A stretch of 64,000 nt of DNA from Cellulomonas hominis (GTDB lineage: Bacteria; Actinomycetota; Actinomycetes; Actinomycetales; Cellulomonadaceae), in assembly GCF_014201095.1 (NCBI RefSeq), contig NZ_JACHDN010000001.1, forward strand, positions 186,001 through 250,000, given 5' to 3'. The stretch's first letter is position 1, and each line of letters starts with the position of its first letter. The notes under the pieces are model-generated. The model ran no database searches and was not told the origin of the DNA. It worked only from the letters and a program-made list of their open reading frames with translations. This document shows, piece by piece, positions 37,358-45,200 of this stretch. A program made the translations under genes and the position numbers.

Positions 37358-38761
37358 TCAGGCGCGGGCGCGGCGGACCGCGACGAGCACCGCGCCGGCG
37401 AGCAGCGCGAGCACGGCCGCGCCGGTGCCGACGAGGCCGCCCGTGGTCGCCAGGACCCCGGAGGCGACCACGGCGGCCCCGGGGTCCGCCGGGTCCGCTG
37501 CGGCCGGCGCCGGGTCCGCGGGGAGCGGCGCCGGCTCCGGGCCGGCCGGCAATGGTTCGGGCGCCGGCTCCGGCTCGGGGTCCACCGGGCCGGGACCCGG
37601 CGGGACGGGCTCCGCCCGCACCGTCCCGGTCACCGGGACGAGGGCCTCGGCGGGGTCGGCCGCCGTCACACCGGCGGGCGCGTCGTCCACGGCCACCACC
37701 CGCACGGTCGCGGCCAGGTCGTCCGCGCCGGCGGTCCACGCGACCGTGCCCGTCACCGACTCCCCCGGCGCGACGGCCCCCGCCGGCAGGTCCGCGCGCA
37801 CGCCGGCATCCGCCCGCGCGCTGAGCGTGACGGGCACGACGCCGGTGTTCGTCACCTCGAGCGGCGCGGACACCTCGGTGCCCTCGGGCACCGCGCCCAG
37901 GTCGACGGCCGCCCCGGACACGCCCGCGGTCCGCGGGACCCCGACGCCGCGCCGCAGGGGCGCGTAGGGCCGGGACACGACGGTCGCGTCACCGACGGCG
38001 TGCGTCGGCAACCGGGTGTCCCAGCCCGACGACACCGGGCCCGGCGCGGTGGGACGCAGGACCAGCCGGACAGCGGCAGCCGTTCCCGCCGGCACCACCA
38101 GCGCGCCGGGCTCGCCGTCGGCCAGGGCGAACGGGGCGCGGAACCCGGACAGGTCGACCTCGACCGGGCCGGGCGTGATGTTGCGGATCGTGAACGCGCG
38201 CTCGGCGGTGTCGCCGACGAGCACCTCGCCGAAGCCCAGGTCCTCCGGCTCGACGAGGACGTGCTGGACCGAGAGCGTCTGGCCGGCGTACGCGCTCGCG
38301 GTCGCGCCGTCCGGCGTGGTGGCGCTCACGGTCAGGCCGGTCACGTAGGAGTGCCAGGCGCCCGTCGCGCGCGGCCCGTAGGTGAGCCACATCGCGCAGG
38401 TGTCCCCCGCCCGCATCGCGACGGTCTGGCTCCAGATCGACCGCGGGCAGACGCCGGACAGGTGCAGGGTGACGCCCTCCGGGTCGGTGTACCAGCTCGA
38501 CAGGCGGAAGGTGACGTCCTGCTTGGCGGTGACGGTCATCGCCCCCGTGCCCACCGCCGCGGTGCCCAGGCCGGCGGTCGCGTCCCACCGGGTCGCGGAG
38601 AGGGTGAACAGGTCGTTGTCGGCCGGGGCACCCCAGGTCTCGTCGACCACGCCCGTGCCGGCCGCGGGGGGCTCGGCCGCGACGGCGGGCGCCGCGGCCG
38701 GGAGGACGGCGGAGGCCGCGGCGAGCGCGACGGCGGCGAGGAGGTGAGGGGCGCGGGGCAT
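37358..38761 (-). CDS. secreted, cell-wall-anchored protein with LAxTG sorting signal
   Basis: Exported protein of 467 residues. A signal peptide (residues 1-29, ending AAPAVAAE) is followed by a beta-rich region. Two choice-of-anchor/ASH-like repeats read [20 protein letters not shown] and [21 protein letters not shown] Pro/Glu-rich spacer follows at about 380-430, then VLATTGG, a hydrophobic helix and RRARA. LATTG fits the LAxTG motif of class E sortases of high-GC actinobacteria, so surface anchoring is likely. ATG 38761 starts directly at the signal peptide. Ligand unknown. Confidence 0.85.
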   Translation of the reverse strand: MPRAPHLLAAVALAAASAVLPAAAPAVAAEPPAAGTGVVDETWGAPADNDLFTLSATRWDATAGLGTAAVGTGAMTVTAKQDVTFRLSSWYTDPEGVTLHLSGVCPRSIWSQTVAMRAGDTCAMWLTYGPRATGAWHSYVTGLTVSATTPDGATASAYAGQTLSVQHVLVEPEDLGFGEVLVGDTAERAFTIRNITPGPVEVDLSGFRAPFALADGEPGALVVPAGTAAAVRLVLRPTAPGPVSSGWDTRLPTHAVGDATVVSRPYAPLRRGVGVPRTAGVSGAAVDLGAVPEGTEVSAPLEVTNTGVVPVTLSARADAGVRADLPAGAVAPGESVTGTVAWTAGADDLAATVRVVAVDDAPAGVTAADPAEALVPVTGTVRAEPVPPGPGPVDPEPEPAPEPLPAGPEPAPLPADPAPAAADPADPGAAVVASGVLATTGGLVGTGAAVLALLAGAVLVAVRRARA

Positions 38762-39011
38762 CGCAGGTCTCCCGGGGTGGGGGCGGCTGACGCCTCCGGG
38801 CAGGGTCCGCCGGCGGAGGCGCCATCCAGGAGAGCGCCGCGCGGGCCCCTGAGTGCCGGGACCGGGTCGGATCGGGGTGGCGCTAGGTGCCACCGACCGC
38901 CCGGCTGAGTGCCGCACTGAGTGGTCCCGCCCGGCCCGGACCGGGCGCCCGGGAACACCCACGCGCGCCCGGACGTCTACTCTCTGACGACCCCGACCCC
39001 CCGGAGCACGC
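38762..39011. other. divergent intergenic region
   Basis: 250 bp between the secreted protein and the PGPGW gene. A TACTCT box near 38977 could be the plus-strand -10. Repeated GAGTGCCG/ACTGAGTGG fragments (38850-38930) vaguely recall the 54-bp palindrome arms but do not form one. Confidence 0.4.
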
Positions 39012-39368
39012 ATGCCCGACGACGGCCTGGCCGCCGAGATCGCCGCCGGCGAGCGCACCGACACCGGTGCGCACCGCGCGCTGGCCCGCCTGCGCGCGCG
39101 CCTGGACCGCACCCCGTGGCTGCGGCTGACCTACAAGATCGTCGTGACGACGGTCGGTGTGACCGTGGTCCTCGTCGGCATCGCCCTGCTCGTCCTGCCG
39201 GGCCCCGGCTGGCTGATGATCTTCCTCGGCCTGGGCATCCTCGGCACGGAGTTCCCCGCCGTGCGGCGGCTGACCGACCGGCTCAAGGCCCTGGTGCTCG
39301 GCGTCTGGCACCGGTGGCGCGAGCGCCGCGCCCGGCGCCGGGCGGGCCGGGCCGCCGGTCCGGCCTGA
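39012..39368 (+). CDS. TIGR02611/PGPGW-motif membrane protein
   Basis: Small membrane protein of 118 residues. Two hydrophobic stretches (about 42-62 and 66-82) flank the motif LVLPGPGWLMIFLGLGILG, which defines the PGPGW/TIGR02611 family of unknown function. The C-terminus is strongly basic and cytoplasmic. ATG 39012 has GGAG upstream. It is convergent with the marR gene (10 bp). Confidence 0.88.
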   Translation: MPDDGLAAEIAAGERTDTGAHRALARLRARLDRTPWLRLTYKIVVTTVGVTVVLVGIALLVLPGPGWLMIFLGLGILGTEFPAVRRLTDRLKALVLGVWHRWRERRARRRAGRAAGPA

Positions 39369-39378
39369 CGGCTCCGGC

Positions 39379-39909
39379 TCAGGCCGCCCCGGCCGCGTTG
39401 CCGCACGCGTCGGAGGGGTCCGCGAGCGGGCTCTGCGCCTGGAGCCGGTTCTCCGGGTCCAGCGCCCCGAGCACCGCGAGCGCGATCGCGTCGAGCTGGT
39501 CGACCTGCTCCGGCGTGAGCCGGTCCACGACGAGGCGGCGCACCTCGGCGACGTGCGACGGCGCGGTCGCCACCACCTTCGCCCAGCCCGCGTCGGTCAG
39601 GGCGGCCAGCGTCGCGCGGCGGTCGTCGGCGCTGCGGGCGCGCGTGAGGTAGCCGCGCGCCTCGAGCCGCGCCGCGACGTGCGACAGCCGCGGCAAGGTC
39701 GCGTTGGTGCTCGCGGCGAGCGCGCTCATCCGCAGCGTGCGGCCGGGCGCCTCGGAGAGCTTCGCGAGCACCAGGTAGTCGTAGTGCGACAGGTCGGCGT
39801 CACGCTGCAGCTGCTGGTCGAGGGCGGCGGGCAGCAGCTCCGCCACCGCCTCCAGGCGCGTCCACGCCTGCAGCTCGCGGGTGCTCAGCCAGCGCGGGTC
39901 CTCGGTCAT
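39379..39909 (-). CDS. MarR family transcriptional regulator
   Basis: Dimeric winged-helix repressor of 176 residues. The wHTH reads LSEAPGRTLRMSALAASTNATLPRLSHVAARLEARGYLTR with the wing SADDRRATLAALT. Two ATGs are possible (39909, 39918). The earlier one overlaps a TAGGAT -10 box, which ends 7 nt before 39909, so a leaderless start at 39909 is preferred. Divergent from an NAD(P)-binding reductase with a palindromic site between them, so it probably controls both. Confidence 0.9.
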   Translation of the reverse strand: MTEDPRWLSTRELQAWTRLEAVAELLPAALDQQLQRDADLSHYDYLVLAKLSEAPGRTLRMSALAASTNATLPRLSHVAARLEARGYLTRARSADDRRATLAALTDAGWAKVVATAPSHVAEVRRLVVDRLTPEQVDQLDAIALAVLGALDPENRLQAQSPLADPSDACGNAAGAA

Positions 39910-39930
39910 GGCGCCCATCCTACCCGAACA

Positions 39931-39976
39931 GTTGACGCTTCAATCGTCGAGGCGCACAATCAGTTGAAGCGACAAC
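39931..39976. promoter_or_regulatory. palindromic operator between marR and reductase
   Basis: GTTGACGCTTCAA (39931-39943) and TTGAAGCGACAAC (39964-39976) are complementary at 12 of 13 positions. TTGA/TCAA half sites are typical for MarR proteins. The left arm lies in the marR -35 region. Confidence 0.7.
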
Positions 39977-40008
39977 AACCCGTCGCGGACCGACCGGAGG
40001 AGCAGGAC

Positions 40009-40626
40009 ATGACCAGCGTCACGATCATCGGAGCGGGCAACATCGGCAGCGCCGTCGCGCGGATCGCACTCAGGGCCGGCGCGGACGTCCAGGTGCTGAC
40101 CCGCGACCCCGCCGCGGCCGCCGCCGTGGACCCCGCCATCACCCCGGGCACCGTCGGCGACGCCGTCACGGGCGAGATCGTCGTGCTGGCCCTGCCCTAC
40201 CCCGCCCTCGCCGAGGTCGCCGACCGGTACGCCGACGGGTTCGCCGGCAAGGTCGTGGTCGACGTCACGAACCCGGTCGACTTCGCCACCTTCGACGCGC
40301 TGGTGGTCCCGGCCGCGTCCTCCGCGACGGCCGAGCTCGCCGACCGGCTCCCGCAGGCGCGCGTGCTCAAGGCGTTCAACACGACCTTCGCGGGCGCCCT
40401 CGCCGCGGGGACGGTCGGCGACCAGCCGACCACCGTGCTGATCGCGGGCGACGACGCGGACGCCAAGGCCGCGCTCGCCGGCGTCGTCGAGGGCGGCGGC
40501 CTGCGTGCGGCCGACGCCGGCCCGCTCCGGCGCGCGCGCGAGCTGGAGGCGCTGGGCTTCCTGCAGATGACGCTCGCCGCGTCGGAGCAGACCACCTGGG
40601 CCGGCGGCTTCGCCCTGGCGCGCTGA
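40009..40626 (+). CDS. NADPH-dependent F420 reductase/oxidoreductase-like NAD(P)-binding protein
   Basis: Rossmann protein of 205 residues with an N-terminal dinucleotide motif IIGAGNIGSAVARIAL, the LALPYPALAEV segment and DVTNPVDF, then VLKAFNTTFA. This is the F420H2:NADP oxidoreductase-like/YedC-type group common in actinobacteria. The cofactor and substrate are uncertain. ATG 40009 has GGAGGAGCAGG upstream. Divergent from the marR gene across a shared operator, so it is probably induced by the MarR ligand. Confidence 0.88.
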   Translation: MTSVTIIGAGNIGSAVARIALRAGADVQVLTRDPAAAAAVDPAITPGTVGDAVTGEIVVLALPYPALAEVADRYADGFAGKVVVDVTNPVDFATFDALVVPAASSATAELADRLPQARVLKAFNTTFAGALAAGTVGDQPTTVLIAGDDADAKAALAGVVEGGGLRAADAGPLRRARELEALGFLQMTLAASEQTTWAGGFALAR

Positions 40627-40735
40627 GGGGAAAATCGCGTGACCGCGCGGGGTGCGCGGTGGAACCGTAGGGATCACCGCGGTGCGTCCCGGGGCCCGGC
40701 CAGGCCCCTCCCAGCAGCACGACAGGACCACCACC

Positions 40736-40927
40736 ATGCACCCCACCCTCACCTTCGACCTGATCCGGGCGGACCACGCCGAGCGCCTGGAGGCGGCCCG
40801 CCTGAGCCGCCGGCGCGAGGCCAGACCGGCCGACGGGACCCGCGGCCGCCCCCCGGAACCCCGCCGGACGCAGCCGTCGCTGCGCACCCTGCTCGCGGGC
40901 ACCACGGCGGTCGCCGGGATCCGCTGA
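40736..40927 (+). CDS. small basic hypothetical protein, 63 aa
   Basis: Predicted 63-residue protein starting MHPTLTFDLIRADHAERLEAARLSRRREARP. Short proteins of this kind (a hydrophobic N-terminal helix, then an Arg-rich stretch) are frequent in actinobacteria. GC3 is strong. ATG 40736 has AGGACCACC upstream (a weak site). Function unknown. It ends 7 bp before a strong hairpin. Confidence 0.6.
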   Translation: MHPTLTFDLIRADHAERLEAARLSRRREARPADGTRGRPPEPRRTQPSLRTLLAGTTAVAGIR

Positions 40928-40933
40928 CCCACC

Positions 40934-40969
40934 GGTGAGCCCGTCGGACCACGGTCCGGCGGGCTCACC
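40934..40969 (+). terminator. hairpin separating the small gene from orn
   Basis: GGTGAGCCCGTCGGACC (40934-40950) pairs with 40953-40969 at 16 of 17 positions. It directly precedes the orn -10 box TACCCT (40972-40977). Confidence 0.8.
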
Positions 40970-40983
40970 CGTACCCTGATCCG

Positions 40984-41646
40984 GTGAGCACCCTGGGCAA
41001 CGGCAACGGCAGCAGCGACCGCATCGTGTGGATCGACTGCGAGATGACCGGACTCGACTCCGTGTCCGACGCACTCGTCGAGGTCGCGGCCGTCGTCACC
41101 GACTCCGAGCTGAACGTGCTCGGCGACGGCGTCGACGTCGTCATCGCGCCGCCCGCCGAGGCGCTGGCCCAGATGGGCGAGTTCGTCCGCACGATGCACA
41201 CCACATCCGGGCTGCTGGAGGCCCTCGCGTCCGGCACGACGCTCGCCGACGCGCAGGCCCAGGTCCTCGACTACGTGCGGCAGTGGGTGCCCGAGCCCGG
41301 CAAGGCGCCGCTGGCGGGCAACTCGGTCGGCACCGACAAGGTGTTCCTCGACCGCGACATGCCCGAGCTCGTCGGCCACCTGCACTACCGGGTGATCGAC
41401 GTCTCCTCCATCAAGGAGCTCGCCCGCCGCTGGTACCCGCGGGTCTACTTCGCCTCCCCGCAGAAGCACGGCGGGCACCGCGCGCTGGCCGACATCCTCG
41501 AGTCCATCGACGAGCTCCGGTACTACCGGGCGGCGCTGCTCGTGCCGCAGCCGGGTCCCGACTCGAAGGCCGCGAAGGCCGTCGCCGCGCAGGTCGAGGC
41601 CACCTCCGTGGCCGCCGCGCACCGGTCCTCGACCCCCGCGTCCTGA
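40984..41646 (+). CDS. orn: oligoribonuclease
   Basis: 3'-5' exoribonuclease of 220 residues that degrades nano-RNAs and pGpG. DEDDh motifs: D and E in WIDCEMTGLD (Exo I), NSVGTDKVFLDRDMP (Exo II) and HRALADILESIDEL (Exo III, catalytic His). The C-terminal Ala/Ser tail extends beyond E. coli Orn, as in other actinobacteria. The GTG at 40984 lies 6 nt after TACCCT, a leaderless arrangement. tRNA-His follows, a common pairing in this group. Confidence 0.96.
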   Translation: MSTLGNGNGSSDRIVWIDCEMTGLDSVSDALVEVAAVVTDSELNVLGDGVDVVIAPPAEALAQMGEFVRTMHTTSGLLEALASGTTLADAQAQVLDYVRQWVPEPGKAPLAGNSVGTDKVFLDRDMPELVGHLHYRVIDVSSIKELARRWYPRVYFASPQKHGGHRALADILESIDELRYYRAALLVPQPGPDSKAAKAVAAQVEATSVAAAHRSSTPAS

Positions 41647-41735
41647 GGACCCCGCAAGACCCGGTACACTTTTCGTCGGCCCCGGTTCGCCGGGGTCGTG
41701 CACGGCTCGTCCCCCCGGGGGCGGGGCGGGCGATG

Positions 41736-41808
41736 GTGGCTATAGCTCAGGTGGTAGAGCGCCTGGTTGTGGTCCAGGAGGTCGCGGGTTCAAGTCCCGT
41801 TAGCCACC
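41736..41808 (+). tRNA. tRNA-His (anticodon GTG)
   Basis: Acceptor GTGGCTA pairs with TAGCCAC, with the extra G-1 (41735) opposite the discriminator C as expected for tRNA-His. Anticodon loop TTGTGGT, T-arm GCGGGTTCAAGTCCCGT. CCA is encoded (41809-41811). Its 3' part overlaps the antisense tail of the recombinase remnant, marking the island boundary. Confidence 0.96.
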
Positions 41809-42439
41809 CCAAATGGGTCAGGTGTGAACTTGCGACCAAGGGTCCGCCCTTGGTCGCGGTTCGCGCCTGGCCCATCTTCTTTGCCTCGGCGGCCCAGCTC
41901 AGGGCGTCGGCATGGAGGCCGGACAGGCTCAGCCCGTCGTACGGGTTGCGGTAGCCGACGCGCACGTCGTTGTCCTCGTCGATGTAGATCGTCTTGAACA
42001 GCGCCTGATTGATGAGCCGACGGTTCGCGTCGTCGGCGTGCTCGTAGATGTCGGCGGCGTTGGACAGCAGTTTCAGGGAGTCGTCGAGGTTCTCTCGCGC
42101 AGCCGTGTAGTGGCCGTGGTGCGCGCTGATCCTGTGTTCGATGGTCTCCAACGAGGCGGTGATCCGGTCCTGCTCGCGCTTGAGGAGGTCGAGTGGGATG
42201 GCGCCGGCGTAGTGGGCTTGGAGCAGCTTCTGCTGCTCGCCTTCGAGCTGGGTTCTCCGGGACGCGAGGTCGGCGAGTTCGGCGGCGCCTTCGGCCATCA
42301 TCTCGTCGAACCGGGCGTGAATCATCGCCGAGACCGCCTCGATCGTTTCCGGGTCGAGCTGCACCTTGGCGTAGAAGCGCTCGATGAGCCGTTCGACCTG
42401 CTCGATCAGCATCGCTTGCCGGGTGCAGTCGCCTCGTCC
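41747..42439 (-). pseudogene. large serine recombinase, C-terminal remnant cut by the IS3 element
   Basis: Only the C-terminal part of a site-specific serine recombinase is present. The frame runs back to the IS edge as GRGDCTRQAM, which matches the end of the zinc-ribbon domain. It continues IEQVERLIERFYAKVQLDPE and the coiled-coil ASRRTQLEGEQQKLLQAHYAG. No catalytic serine domain exists on the far side of the IS. The last 35 residues read through the terminator into antisense tRNA-His, so the natural stop was probably altered by integration. Lower GC3 than its surroundings supports transfer. Confidence 0.85.
41832..41857. terminator. hairpin after tRNA-His
   Basis: Perfect 11-bp arms GCGACCAAGGG and CCCTTGGTCGC around TCCG. 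It can terminate the tRNA transcript and, from the other side, the recombinase remnant. Confidence 0.8.
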
Positions 42440-42490
42440 TGAACCGCCCCGGCTTCCATGGAGGCTCTCAACCCACGGAGGATGAGGGTC

Positions 42491-42811
42491 ATGGCTGCAC
42501 CGAGGAAGTATCCGGACGAGCTGCGTGAGCGCGCGGTCCGGCTCGTGCTGGACGCGAAGAAGGACCCGGTGACTCGTCCGGCGGCGTGCCGGCGGATCGG
42601 TGAGCAGCTCGGGATCAATCCAGAGACGCTGCGCGGGTGAGTCAACCAGGTCGAGATCGACGCCGGCGACCGGCCCGGGACCACGACCAGCGACGCGCAG
42701 CGGCTGGCCGAGCTGGAGCGGGAGAACCGGGAGCTGAGGCGGGCGAACGCGATCTTGCGGAGCGCGTCGGCTTTCTTCGCGGCGGAGCTCGACCGCCCGT
42801 CACCCAGGTAG
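42491..42811 (+). pseudogene. IS3 transposase OrfA with internal stop
   Basis: From ATG 42491 (preceded by GGAGGATGAGGG) the protein reads MAAPRKYPDELRERAVRLV, the normal OrfA HTH, up to [12 protein letters not shown] then interrupts at 42638-42640 where family members have a Trp codon (expected [11 protein letters not shown]). The same frame continues with the leucine-zipper part [20 protein letters not shown] until TAG 42809-42811. A single G-to-A change explains it. Unless the stop is read through, the OrfAB fusion cannot be made and the element is probably immobile by itself. Confidence 0.88.
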
Positions 42812-43728
42812 TCGAGTTCATCGACACCCACCGTGCCGAGTTCGGGGTCGAGCCGATCTGCGTCCAGCTGCAGGTCGCCCCGAGCACGTACTACGCCGCC
42901 AAGTCCCGCCCGCCCTCGGTGCGATCGGTGACCGACGCCGCGCTGAGCGAAGTGATCGCGGTCGAGCACGCCGCGAACTACGGCGTCTACGGGGCCAGGA
43001 AGATGTGGAAGCACCTGCACCGGCTCGGGCACACCGTCGCCCGATGCACCGTCGAGCGGCTCATGCGTGCCGGCGGCCTGCACGGGGTGGTCCGCGGCCG
43101 GTCGAAGCGCACCACGATCCCGGGCAAGGACGGGATCCGGGCAGGTGACCTGGTCAACCGGGCGTTCAGCGCGACGGCACCGAACGAGTTGTGGGTCGCG
43201 GACTTCACCTACGTCCGCACCTGGTCCGGGTTCGCCTATGTCGCGTTCGTGATCGACGTGTTCTCCCGGATGATCGTGGGCTGGAAGGCCGACACGAACA
43301 TGCGCGCCGCCCTGGTCACCGACACCCTCGAGATGGCGACCTGGGCCCGCGGCCGGGCCGGGATCACGGACCTGACCGGGTTGATCCACCACAGCGATGC
43401 CGGGTCTCAGTACGTCAGCCTGGCGCTGACCGAGCGCCTCGCGGCCCTCGGGATCCGCGCGTCGATCGGGACCGTCGCGGACGCCTACGACAACGCCCTC
43501 GCCGAGTCCACGATCGGGCTGTTCAAGACCGAGCTGATCCGTCGCCGCGGCCCGTGGCGGACCCTGGACGACGTCGAGATCGCGACCCTGGAGTGGGTCG
43601 ACTGGTTCAACAACCGTCGCCTGCACACCGAGCTCGGCGACATCCCACCCGCCGAGCACGAGATGAACCACTACCGTCAGAACCCGGCCGTCGTGACGGC
43701 CGAAACCAGAGAACCGAGCCTCCGCTGA
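42637..43728 (+). CDS. IS3 transposase OrfB (rve/DDE integrase)
   Basis: Catalytic part of the IS3 transposase, conserved from about 42796 ([18 protein letters not shown]). The HTH_21 segment [17 protein letters not shown] comes first. The DDE residues then appear in [26 protein letters not shown] and [17 protein letters not shown]. It is normally produced by -1 frameshifting from OrfA near GCTTTCTTC (about 42770-42780). Residues before 42796 in this frame are out-of-frame OrfA sequence. The GTG at 42637 is only a nominal start. Confidence 0.9.
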   Translation: MSQPGRDRRRRPARDHDQRRAAAGRAGAGEPGAEAGERDLAERVGFLRGGARPPVTQVVEFIDTHRAEFGVEPICVQLQVAPSTYYAAKSRPPSVRSVTDAALSEVIAVEHAANYGVYGARKMWKHLHRLGHTVARCTVERLMRAGGLHGVVRGRSKRTTIPGKDGIRAGDLVNRAFSATAPNELWVADFTYVRTWSGFAYVAFVIDVFSRMIVGWKADTNMRAALVTDTLEMATWARGRAGITDLTGLIHHSDAGSQYVSLALTERLAALGIRASIGTVADAYDNALAESTIGLFKTELIRRRGPWRTLDDVEIATLEWVDWFNNRRLHTELGDIPPAEHEMNHYRQNPAVVTAETREPSLR

Positions 43729-43852
43729 ACCCGGGGCGGTTCACGACCTTCCCGTGACGACTGCCTGCACGTGCTTGCGGGGACCCGCGCCGCGTGGCGT
43801 CCGGCTGATCCGGGGCCTGCTCTAGCCTTGAGACAGACGAAAGGGGGCCGAG

Positions 43853-44599
43853 GTGGCACAGAGACGAAGCACACCCTTGGTGGTCCCCACCGCCGACCCT
43901 CATGTCTGCACACCGGGCGTGCGGTTGCGGATGCTGGCACGTGTGCCGTTGTTCGCGGACCTGGACGTTCACGATATCGCCCAGGTCGATCGGCGCTGTC
44001 AGGCTCATGCCTTTGAGGCTGGAGCGGTCGTGTATCACGCCGGAGCATCGGCGACAAGGATGTATGTCGTGGCCACGGGGGCCGTCAAGGCGGTACGCCC
44101 AGCCCTCGATGGCCGCGAGACGATCCTCGACCTGTGCGCTCCGGGCGACTTCCTCGGTGCTGTTCCCGCGTTGGGCGAGGACGTCTACTCAGACACCGCC
44201 TGGGCGGTCTCCGCCTCGTGCCTGTTGGGCCTAGAGGCTCATGACTTCGACGCGATCATGGAGAGGTTCCCCGCCGTGGCCAGGGCCACCCTCAGGGGTG
44301 TCTCCCGCAGGTTGAGCCAGGCACAACAGGCGGTCCATCTGTTGGCGGGCGCACCGTTGGAGCAGCGCCTAGCGGCCATGCTGCTGCTGATCGCGGACAA
44401 GATGGGCCGCCCCTGGGACGGCGGCACCCTGCTCGATGTGCCGCTGACACGTGAGGATTTGGCCTCGATGACCGGCGCTGCGCCTGAGTCGGTCAGCCGG
44501 CTGTTGAGCGGGTGGCGACGAGAGGGCCTGATCGACTCGGGCCGACGATGGATCGCCGTTCGCGACCCCAAGGCCCTCCACTCGCTGCGCGACGCCTGA
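43853..44599 (+). CDS. Crp/Fnr family transcriptional regulator
   Basis: Regulator of 248 residues. A cyclic-nucleotide-binding-like beta-barrel (about 30-150; FEAGAVVYHAGASATRMYVVATGAVKAVRP) and a dimer helix precede the Crp HTH TREDLASMTGAAPESVSRLLSGWRREGLI. Four cysteines (C19, C49 and two near residues 90-120) could bind metal or an Fe-S cluster as in Fnr/ArsR-like sensors; this is speculative. GTG 43853 has GAGG upstream. It lies directly upstream of the metal-transport genes on the same strand, so it probably controls them. Confidence 0.9.
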   Translation: MAQRRSTPLVVPTADPHVCTPGVRLRMLARVPLFADLDVHDIAQVDRRCQAHAFEAGAVVYHAGASATRMYVVATGAVKAVRPALDGRETILDLCAPGDFLGAVPALGEDVYSDTAWAVSASCLLGLEAHDFDAIMERFPAVARATLRGVSRRLSQAQQAVHLLAGAPLEQRLAAMLLLIADKMGRPWDGGTLLDVPLTREDLASMTGAAPESVSRLLSGWRREGLIDSGRRWIAVRDPKALHSLRDA

Positions 44600-44768
44600 C
44601 CATCTCCGGTCGGACACCCGACCCTTCTCATGCACAACTGAGGTCAGTGCGGCTGCACGCGTGGGTGCGTGTGGATGCAGAACCCTCCGCCAACCGAGCG
44701 GTCTCAGACGACTCGCCGAGTTCACCCGGAGCACGATGAACCCGATCCTGGGAGGAATCTGCGGTTAC

Positions 44769-44810
44769 TTGATCTGCGTCATGGTGACCCTGCCGGACCG
44801 TTCGTAGCGT
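44769..44810 (+). promoter_or_regulatory. predicted promoter with Crp/Fnr-type site for the metal operon
   Basis: TTGATCTGCGTCAT (44769-44782) has the spacing of an Fnr/Crp dyad, with one good half. TAGCGT at 44805-44810 can be the -10 with a start near 44817, placing the dyad centre about 41.5 bp upstream, the class II activator position. The 264-bp gap holds no gene. Confidence 0.45.
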
Positions 44811-44863
44811 CATGAGTACCAGCCCAACTCCGGGCGGAACCGTCATCGAAAGGGATGATGATC

Positions 44864-45100
44864 ATGACGACGAACGCTTCTTCCACACGCACCGTCCTGC
44901 GGGCCGAGGGCTTCTCCTGCCCCTCGTGCGTGGCCAAGATCGAGAAGCAGGTGGGGCGCTTGGACGGCGTGTCGGCGGTGAAGGTGCACTTCGCCTCGGC
45001 TCGCATTGAGGTCGACCACGATCCGGCGCTGGCGAGCGTCGAGGACTTGGTGGCTGCGGTGGCCAAGGCCGGCTACGTGGCACGACCGGCCACCTTCTAG
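44864..45100 (+). CDS. heavy-metal-associated (HMA) domain protein, CopZ-like
   Basis: Soluble metallochaperone of 78 residues. The HMA motif GFSCPSCVAKIEKQVGRL has the metal-binding CPSC pair, and the rest follows the ferredoxin-like fold (VKVHFASARIEVDHDPALAS). Three ATGs exist (44855, 44858, 44864); 44864 has the best distance to AAAGGG. The next gene, a P1B-type ATPase, lacks its own N-terminal HMA domain, so this protein probably supplies it as a separate subunit. Confidence 0.9.
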   Translation: MTTNASSTRTVLRAEGFSCPSCVAKIEKQVGRLDGVSAVKVHFASARIEVDHDPALASVEDLVAAVAKAGYVARPATF

Positions 45101-45200
45101 CCCAGCCCTGATCCCGAAGTCGGCGCCTACGGATACCCCTGGGCGCCGACACCCATCGATCCGAAGTGAACCGCCACCCAAGAACGCGAAGGAAACCACC

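Larger units (their letters stand above)
42440..43743 (+). mobile_element. IS3-family insertion sequence, about 1.3 kb
   Basis: Left end TGAACCGCCCCGGCTTCC (42440 onward) and the right end (43717-43743, inverted) form 27-bp terminal repeats matching at 23 positions. Two overlapping frames follow the IS3 plan: orfA with an HTH and leucine zipper, and orfB with an rve DDE domain in the -1 frame. No target duplication could be recognised next to the ends (TCC left, CGA right), which fits a later deletion around the insertion. Confidence 0.9.

Noticed and set aside
41747..41860. C-terminal tail of the recombinase continuing across tRNA-His as real protein
   Set aside because: The tail crosses a strong terminator and is antisense to the tRNA gene (GLEPATSWTTTRRSTT is a tRNA-derived reading). 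Treated as read-through after integration, not as a functional domain.
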